Below, one piece after another: positions 6,368 through 11,071 of a stretch of 11,071 nt of DNA. The DNA comes from an uncultured Verrucomicrobiota bacterium (lineage in GTDB: Bacteria; Verrucomicrobiota; Kiritimatiellia; RFP12; UBA1067): positions 1-11,071 of the forward strand of contig CALYTX010000024.1 of assembly GCA_945487985.1 (NCBI GenBank), read 5' to 3'. The notes under the pieces were generated by a model. The model was not told the DNA's origin. It ran no database searches and saw only the letters and a program-made list of their open reading frames with translations. Position 1 is the stretch's first letter; each line of letters begins with the position of its first letter. The translations under genes and the position numbers were made by a program.

Positions 6368-8176
6368 ATGGCGGGATTCTTCGCGAGCGCGGCAATTGCA
6401 GCGGCGATTGTTTCGGGTGGCGCGTCCGCCCTCGAGTGGCATCCTGCCGACGACTGGCGCGATGCGCCCGATCCAATCGCTTCGCCCTACGCGAGAAAGG
6501 GCGGCACAATCCGATTCAACGGTGCGCAGCCGCCCAAGAGTTTTAACGCCTATACCGACAACAATACTTATACGTGCATGACCTTCGCGCTCATGTACGA
6601 AACGCTGTTGTCCACCGACTCCGAAACGCTCGATTTCGCCCCTGCGCTTGCGCGTCGATGGGCGGTTTCCGGCGATGGCAACGAGTTTGTTTTCGTTCTC
6701 GACGAGCGTGCGCGCTGGTCGGATGGACGGCCAGTCGTCGCCGAGGACGTGAAATGGACGTTTGACACGGTGACGGACGGCGGCAGCGACACCGGCCCCT
6801 ACAAGATGATCCTCGACCGGTTCGAGTCGCCGGAGGTGGTAGACGCACTGACCATCCGTTTTCGAAAGAAGGGCGGTGCCGGCAAGGACTGGCGCGATTT
6901 GCAGCACATTTCGAGTTTCTATATTATGCCGCGGCACTATTTTGCCGGCCGCGACTTCAATAAACTTGATTTGGTCGGCGCGCCGGTTTCGGGTCCATAC
7001 TGCATTTCGCGCGCAATCGAGCAGGTGGAAACGGAATTCACCCGCGTCAAGAATTGGTGGCGCGGCGATTTTCCGTCTTGCCGTCACATCTGTAATTTCG
7101 ACCGCATTGTGATGCGCTATTTCGTGAGCAATGAAAACGCTTTCGAGGCCCTGAAGAAGCGCGCCATCGACGTCTATCCCGTTTATACCGCGCGGATTAT
7201 GGCTAACGAGACGAACGGCGAGAAGTTTGACAAGAACTGGATTCTGCGCCGCCGCGTGCGCAACCACAATCCCATCGGATATCAAGGTTTCGCTATGAAT
7301 ATGCGCCGCTGGCCTTTTGACGATGTGCGCGTGCGCAAGGCGATGGCCAAGCTCGTCGACCGCGAGACGATGAACCGCACGATGATGTATGGGGAGTATT
7401 TCCTGCTCAATTCCTATTACACCGACCTCTATGACGACGAACACCCGTGTGCGAATCCGCTCTACCTCTACGATTTCGAAGGCGCGAGGCGTTTGCTCGC
7501 CGAGGCCGGTTTCGTTCCCGATCCGCAGAGCGGAAGGCTCGTCCGAGACGGGCGGCCTTTCGAGTTTACCTTCTTGACCCGCAGTCCGGGAGAGACGAAA
7601 TTCCTTTCGCTTTTCCACGACGCCCTCAGCCGCCTCGGGGTGACGATGCACATCGAGACGAAAGATTTCGCCGCGTGGATGCGCGATATGGATTCATTCA
7701 GTTTCGATATGACTTGGGCGGCGATGGGCGCGAGCGTCTTCCGTTGTCCAGAGGTGCAATGGCTTTCCTCCGAGGCCGATCGCCGCCAAAGCAACAATTA
7801 CACCGGTTTCAAGTCGGCCGAGGTTGACCGTATCATCGAGGCCGAAAAATCGATGTCCACGATGGCCGAGCGCCAGGAGGCTTATCGCGCGATTGACAGG
7901 CTCGTCGCCGCGGAATGTCCGATGGCGCTGCTTTGGCAGATCCGCGAAATACGGCTGCTTTACTGGAATAAGTTCGGTATGCCCGATACGGTGCTTTCGC
8001 GCTACGGCGACGAGGAGTCGGTGCTTGCGTATTGGTGGTACGACGAGGACAAGGCGCGTGAACTCGACGAGGCGGTGGACGCGCGCTCGTTTTTGCCGTC
8101 GGTGCCGCTCAGGGTGGATTTCGACGAAGTCGTCCGCGCTCGTCGGGCCGGAGAAAAGGAGGGAGGCGCACGGTGA
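6368..8176 (+). CDS. YejA-like periplasmic solute-binding protein (SBP family 5)
   Basis: Probable periplasmic binding protein of a peptide ABC importer; 602 residues, matching the length of E. coli YejA. A hydrophobic N-terminus with a likely cleavage after ASA (residue 21) points to Sec export, but the signal has no Lys or Arg before its core. The mature protein has the family pattern YARKGGTIRFNG, then ALARRWAVS and WSDGRPVVAEDVKWTFD. Near the C-terminus, WNKFGMP and YWWYDEDKA resemble the matching parts of YejA. ATG 6368 has GGAAGG (6352-6357) ten bases ahead and lies two bases after the dapL stop. No permease or ATPase gene is in the window, so the partner transporter must be elsewhere or downstream. 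Ligands in this family include oligopeptides, microcin C and, in some alphaproteobacteria, muropeptides. The ligand here cannot be told from sequence. Confidence 0.85.
   Translation: MAGFFASAAIAAAIVSGGASALEWHPADDWRDAPDPIASPYARKGGTIRFNGAQPPKSFNAYTDNNTYTCMTFALMYETLLSTDSETLDFAPALARRWAVSGDGNEFVFVLDERARWSDGRPVVAEDVKWTFDTVTDGGSDTGPYKMILDRFESPEVVDALTIRFRKKGGAGKDWRDLQHISSFYIMPRHYFAGRDFNKLDLVGAPVSGPYCISRAIEQVETEFTRVKNWWRGDFPSCRHICNFDRIVMRYFVSNENAFEALKKRAIDVYPVYTARIMANETNGEKFDKNWILRRRVRNHNPIGYQGFAMNMRRWPFDDVRVRKAMAKLVDRETMNRTMMYGEYFLLNSYYTDLYDDEHPCANPLYLYDFEGARRLLAEAGFVPDPQSGRLVRDGRPFEFTFLTRSPGETKFLSLFHDALSRLGVTMHIETKDFAAWMRDMDSFSFDMTWAAMGASVFRCPEVQWLSSEADRRQSNNYTGFKSAEVDRIIEAEKSMSTMAERQEAYRAIDRLVAAECPMALLWQIREIRLLYWNKFGMPDTVLSRYGDEESVLAYWWYDEDKARELDEAVDARSFLPSVPLRVDFDEVVRARRAGEKEGGAR
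8154..8166 (+). promoter_or_regulatory. Strong Shine-Dalgarno site for the methyltransferase GTG start
   Basis: AAAAGGAGGGAGG holds overlapping near-perfect Shine-Dalgarno cores, 6 to 10 bases before GTG at 8173. It lies inside the end of the upstream gene, whose TGA overlaps the GTG start. It supports the GTG start and is the strongest ribosome site seen in the window. Confidence 0.75.
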
Positions 8177-9018
8177 GCGACGACTACGAACTTATCGATT
8201 CGGGTGCGGGATGTAAACTTGAGCGCTTCGGACGCTATGTGCTGCAGCGCCCTTGTTCGCAGGCGTTGTGGCGGAAGTCCGCGCCAGAGGAAGTGTGGGC
8301 GCGAGCCGATGCGAAATTTGACCGGGAAGACGGCAACCGCTGGTTCGGACGCTCCAATCTGCCGCGCGAGTGGCAGATCGAAACGGCGGGAATCCGCTTT
8401 CGGCTCGGCGGCACCGATTTCGGACATCTCGGAATTTTCCCGGAACAGCGCGCGCAATGGCGGTGGATCCGTGAAACGGTGGCAAAGCGCCGTGCCGCGT
8501 CTGGCAGCGTCAGCGTGCTGAATCTTTTCGCCTATTCGGGCGGTTCGACGATGGCCGCTGCGCTTGGCGGCGCCGAAGTTTGTCATCTCGACGCCTCGAA
8601 GGGGATGGTTGAATGGGCACGCGCGAATGCCGCGCTCAACGGCCTTGCTTCCGGTCCGGTGCGGTGGATCGTCGATGATGCGCATAAATTCATGAAGCGG
8701 GAGATTCGCCGCGCTCGGCGGTACGATGCAATCGTTCTCGATCCACCCACCTTCGGACGCGGCGCTGGCGGCGAAACCTACAAGATCGAGCGCGATCTCG
8801 CACAGACGCTGTGCCTTGTGCGCGAACTGCTTTCCGCCAATCCGCTGTTTGTTCTTTTCTCGTCGCACACGCCGGGACTTTCGCGGATTGTCGCCGAAAA
8901 CATCCTTTCCCAGCTTTTCCCGTCCGCTGTTCTCGAATCGGGCGAAATGCTGTTGGAAGGGCGCTCGTTGTCTTGTCCCAGCGGAATTTTTTGTCGCGCC
9001 GTGTTCAATTTGGTATAA
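8173..9018 (+). CDS. Class I SAM-dependent methyltransferase, RlmI/RlmK-like catalytic domain
   Basis: Probable RNA methyltransferase of 281 residues. The SAM-binding motif I is LNLFAYSGGS (residues 116-125), followed by the acidic-loop region CHLDASKGMVEWARANAALNGL (given in two parts: CHLDASKGM, then VEWARANAALNGL). Motif IV is LDPPTFGRG with D190. The segment HLGIFPEQRAQW before motif I is typical of the family that includes the 23S rRNA methyltransferases RlmI and RlmK. The N-terminal PUA domain of RlmI is absent; only about 90 residues precede the catalytic core. The exact target base cannot be inferred. It starts on GTG, overlapping the upstream stop by four bases, and is followed by nnrD after seven bases. 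Confidence 0.82.
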   Translation: MSDDYELIDSGAGCKLERFGRYVLQRPCSQALWRKSAPEEVWARADAKFDREDGNRWFGRSNLPREWQIETAGIRFRLGGTDFGHLGIFPEQRAQWRWIRETVAKRRAASGSVSVLNLFAYSGGSTMAAALGGAEVCHLDASKGMVEWARANAALNGLASGPVRWIVDDAHKFMKREIRRARRYDAIVLDPPTFGRGAGGETYKIERDLAQTLCLVRELLSANPLFVLFSSHTPGLSRIVAENILSQLFPSAVLESGEMLLEGRSLSCPSGIFCRAVFNLV

Positions 9019-9019
9019 T
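8991..9019 (+). promoter_or_regulatory. Predicted internal promoter placing a transcript start at the nnrD ATG
   Basis: TTGTCG at 8991-8996 (four of six matches) and a perfect TATAAT at 9014-9019 are separated by the optimal 17 bases. Initiation about seven bases after the -10 box falls at 9025-9026, exactly on the ATG of nnrD. That would give a leaderless mRNA. The motifs are seen; promoter activity is inferred. The elements overlap the end of the methyltransferase gene, including its TAA stop. Confidence 0.45.
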
Positions 9020-9025
9020 AGGGAC

Positions 9026-9892
9026 ATGAATCCCCCTCGTGAACTTCAGGGCGCTTTTCCGTCTCGTGCAAGGAACGCCAACAAGTATTCCGTCGGCACC
9101 GTTGCCGTGGTCGGCGGATCGGGTCACTACATCCACGCGCCTGTAATCGCCGCGCTCGGCGCGCGCGCGGCCGGCGCGGGACTGGTACAGCTCGTCGTGC
9201 CAGATGCCTCGCGCATCGCCGCAGGCGCGCTTGTGCCGGAGGCCACATTCATGAAGCTCTCCCCTACCGTCGTGCCGCCGCGAGCCGATGTCATAGTGAT
9301 GGGCATGGGACTGGGCGTCGGGGTGAACACCCAGTTGATTGTCTCGCGGCTGCTGTCTGGCAGCAAGGGCCGATTTGTAATCGATGCCGACGCGCTGGGG
9401 GTGCTTGCGCAGTGGTACGGGAAAAGCGACCGCTTCGCCCCAGCGGATGGCCAGCAGCTGGTGCTTACGCCACATGAAGGCGAGGCTGCACGCCTGCTCG
9501 GCTGGAAACGCGAGCGGGTGGAGGCTTCGCGCAGGCAGGCCGCTTTGGAAATCGCTGCGCGCTACGGCGCTACTGTGGTGCTCAAGGGAGCTGGCACGCT
9601 TGTCGTTTCTCCCGACGGCGGCGAAATCTACGAGAACGCCACGGGCAACCCTTTTATGGCGCTCGGCGGGATGGGCGATCTGCTCGCGGGGATGATTGGC
9701 GCGCGGTGGGCGTATCTCAAGGGCGAACCTTTCGTGGCGGCGGCTTCGGCGGTATGGCTGCATGGAGCGGCTAGCGACGAACTTGTCGCTCGCGGGGGCG
9801 ATCCTTCGATTTTGAACACCGCCTCTGCGGCCGGGTCGCTGCGGACGAGGCTTGAGGGCGGCATTCCGCCAACGGCAAACAGCAAAGGATGA
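9026..9892 (+). CDS. nnrD: ADP/ATP-dependent (S)-NAD(P)H-hydrate dehydratase, stand-alone
   Basis: Repair enzyme of the ribokinase-like YjeF C-terminal family. It uses ADP or ATP to dehydrate damaged NADHX and NADPHX back to NADH and NADPH. The 288-residue product begins near its core fold with VAVVGGSGHYIHAP. It continues with VIDADALG, LTPHEGEAARLLG, VLKGAGTLV and the nucleotide-binding/catalytic motif GNPFMALGGMGDLLAG, with the catalytic aspartate at D218. Many bacteria fuse this domain to the NnrE epimerase; here no epimerase domain is present and there is no room for one upstream. ATG 9026 is the only start that keeps the whole domain and avoids a long overlap with the methyltransferase gene. 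The AGGG just upstream is only two bases from the ATG, so no proper Shine-Dalgarno site is seen. Confidence 0.93.
   Translation: MNPPRELQGAFPSRARNANKYSVGTVAVVGGSGHYIHAPVIAALGARAAGAGLVQLVVPDASRIAAGALVPEATFMKLSPTVVPPRADVIVMGMGLGVGVNTQLIVSRLLSGSKGRFVIDADALGVLAQWYGKSDRFAPADGQQLVLTPHEGEAARLLGWKRERVEASRRQAALEIAARYGATVVLKGAGTLVVSPDGGEIYENATGNPFMALGGMGDLLAGMIGARWAYLKGEPFVAAASAVWLHGAASDELVARGGDPSILNTASAAGSLRTRLEGGIPPTANSKG
9884..9889 (+). promoter_or_regulatory. Ribosome binding site favouring ATG 9898 for the NamZ-like gene
   Basis: AAAGGA lies eight bases before ATG at 9898. The other ATG, at 9889, overlaps this site and so cannot use it. The 9889 start would add only three residues. Confidence 0.55.
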
Positions 9893-9897
9893 TCGGC

Positions 9898-11001
9898 ATG
9901 GTCAACTACGAAGGTTTGATAACCAAACTTAGCGAGTCCACCGAACAGTTCGGGCTTTTGACGATGCAGGCGACGAGCACCACCAGTCGGCTGATGCGCG
10001 TATTCCCCGACCGGCTCAAGGCGCTTTTTTCGGCCGAGCACGGTTTTTTCGGATCTGCCGCCGCGGGCGAGAAGACCGCGAGTGCCTGGCATCCGTTCTG
10101 GAACCGTCCGATTCATTCGCTCTACGGCGAGCACCGAACACCCACGCCGGAAATGCTCGAGGGCATCGGGCGGATGGTGGTCGATCTTTGCGATATCGGT
10201 GTTCGATGCTACACTTACTTGGCCACGCTCAAGAACGTTCTCGAGGCCTGCGCGCGAGCCGGCATTCCCGTTACTGTGCTCGACCGCCAGGTTCCGATGG
10301 GCAATGTGCTCGATGGCCCGATGCGGCGTCCGGAATATTCGAGTTTTGTCGCGCCTATCAACGTTCCCATGTGCCACGGCATGACGCCGGGGGAATCTGC
10401 GGAGTGGATCAAGAACGCGGAAGCGCTCGATCTTGAACTCGATGTAATCAAGCTTGAGGGATGGAACCATCGCATGCACGACCCATGGCCGAATTTCGTC
10501 CCCCCCAGTCCCGCCATTCGCAGCTGGGACAGTGCCGTAGCTTACCCGATGACCGTGTTCACCGAGGCGTATCCTGCCGTGGATTGCGATCGCAGCGGTC
10601 CGCTTGCCTTCCGCGTCATCGGTGCGCCGTGGATGGATGCGAAGGGTCTCATGGCCGATCTTCGCCAGGGGCTCGATGCGTGTGGGGTGGAAATGCGCCC
10701 GTTCCGCTATTCTCCCGCTGGTGGGCGTTACGCCGGCTTCAACCTCAACGGTATTCTTTTTTCAGTGTCGCGTCCGGGAACATATTATCCGGTCACGGCG
10801 AGCGTGCTAATCTTCACCGCGCTACTGCAACACTACGGCAACAAGGTTACCGCCGGCGCGCGTCCGGAATGGCTCGATAAACTCTACGGAAGCAGCGAAG
10901 TTCGCGACACGCTACGCGCTGGCGATCTTTCTTCGCTTTTCCAGGGTTGGATTGACGCGCAAGACGAATACCTGAAGACCAAGGTCGACCTCTACGCCTG
11001 A
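9898..11001 (+). CDS. namZ: DUF1343 exo-beta-N-acetylmuramidase, NamZ-like (GH171)
   Basis: Likely glycosidase that removes MurNAc from the non-reducing end of peptidoglycan fragments, by analogy with Bacillus subtilis NamZ. The 367-residue product shows the DUF1343 pattern in order: FGLLTMQATSTT, LKALFSAEHGFFG (glutamate at residue 47, a candidate active-site acid), SLYGEHRTPTPEML and VVDLCDIGVRCYTYLATL. VTVLDRQVPMG, INVPMCHGMTPGE, FVPPSPAI and RVIGAPWMD follow. No signal peptide or lipobox is visible with either possible start, so the protein should be cytoplasmic. Characterised NamZ of B. subtilis is secreted. The gene begins five bases after the nnrD stop and belongs to the same run of genes. 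Family assignment is firm; the precise substrate is inferred. Confidence 0.88.
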   Translation: MVNYEGLITKLSESTEQFGLLTMQATSTTSRLMRVFPDRLKALFSAEHGFFGSAAAGEKTASAWHPFWNRPIHSLYGEHRTPTPEMLEGIGRMVVDLCDIGVRCYTYLATLKNVLEACARAGIPVTVLDRQVPMGNVLDGPMRRPEYSSFVAPINVPMCHGMTPGESAEWIKNAEALDLELDVIKLEGWNHRMHDPWPNFVPPSPAIRSWDSAVAYPMTVFTEAYPAVDCDRSGPLAFRVIGAPWMDAKGLMADLRQGLDACGVEMRPFRYSPAGGRYAGFNLNGILFSVSRPGTYYPVTASVLIFTALLQHYGNKVTAGARPEWLDKLYGSSEVRDTLRAGDLSSLFQGWIDAQDEYLKTKVDLYA

Positions 11002-11071
11002 GGGGAGGCCGGTTTTCCATCGTGGTCGTCGCGCGCTTGCGCCGGCATCGCCGGCAGCGAGAAGGAGAAGA
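11002..11071 (+). other. Right-edge spacer or start of a further gene
   Basis: These 70 bases after the NamZ-like stop contain GGGGAGG at 11002-11008. From GTG 11022 a frame stays open to the window edge, beginning VVVARLRRHRRQREGE. A second Shine-Dalgarno-like AAGGAG at 11062-11067 could instead serve a gene starting beyond the window. No T-run terminator is seen, so transcription may continue. The short basic frame is not recognisable. Confidence 0.2.

Noticed and set aside
5124..6509. A 461-codon open frame on the minus strand across dapL
   Set aside because: It lies opposite a gene with full family motifs and its translation shows no domain. Long antisense frames are common opposite G+C-rich genes with this codon use.
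6290..7651. A 453-codon open frame on the minus strand across the YejA-like gene
   Set aside because: It is antisense to a well-supported gene, its composition is rich in His, Arg and Val, and it has no recognisable motif.
8726..9025. A 100-residue N-terminal extension of NnrD
   Set aside because: It overlaps the methyltransferase gene in another frame and reads as low-complexity Ser/Arg/Pro/Phe. The NnrD domain is complete from ATG 9026.
8002..9027. A 341-codon open frame on the minus strand across the methyltransferase gene
   Set aside because: It is a shadow of the coding strand with no family signature and no ribosome site.
11041..11055. Hairpin GCCGGC-ATC-GCCGGC as a terminator
   Set aside because: No T-run follows, the stem is only six pairs, and each arm is itself palindromic.
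1..11071. Mobile elements, CRISPR arrays, defence or phage genes
   Set aside because: No spaced repeats, transposase or integrase motifs, terminal inverted repeats or tRNA-end duplications were seen. The tRNA 3' end is not repeated elsewhere in the window.

Overview
The window reads as ordinary chromosomal DNA from a Gram-negative bacterium of moderately high G+C. Every supported gene lies on the + strand and the genes are tightly packed. Isoprenoids are made by the MEP route (Dxr, IspG). Lysine and meso-diaminopimelate are made by the aminotransferase shortcut (DapL). There is an O-antigen ligase/polymerase-like membrane protein and a periplasmic peptide-binding protein. This set fits several Gram-negative lineages. 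DapL together with the dxr-rseP-ispG order makes the Verrucomicrobiota/Kiritimatiellota/Lentisphaerota neighbourhood a reasonable but low-confidence guess.

Layout. Positions 1-213 hold what may be the tail of an upstream gene, a strong-looking sigma-70-type promoter and an untranslated leader that can form a long helix. A tRNA-Arg(CCU) gene with encoded CCA occupies 214-290. From 328 to 5101 run four overlapping genes: dxr, rseP, ispG and an O-antigen ligase/polymerase-like gene. After a 40-base gap come dapL, a YejA-like solute-binding protein, a class I rRNA-type methyltransferase, nnrD (NAD(P)HX dehydratase) and a DUF1343/NamZ-type N-acetylmuramidase. These are separated by a few bases or overlap. 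The last 70 bases are a spacer or the start of a further gene.

How the genes fit together. The first block links precursor supply (IPP/DMAPP, and so undecaprenyl phosphate) to envelope-stress proteolysis and to glycan transfer from a lipid carrier. The second block mixes diaminopimelate synthesis, uptake of peptides or possibly muropeptides, cofactor repair and peptidoglycan-sugar cleavage. A common envelope-building and recycling theme is plausible but inferred.

No mobile element, CRISPR array or defence system was seen. The points most worth a second look are a perfect TATAAT placed so that nnrD mRNA could be leaderless, the apparently cytoplasmic NamZ near a YejA-like binding protein, and the structured leader ahead of the tRNA-dxr unit.
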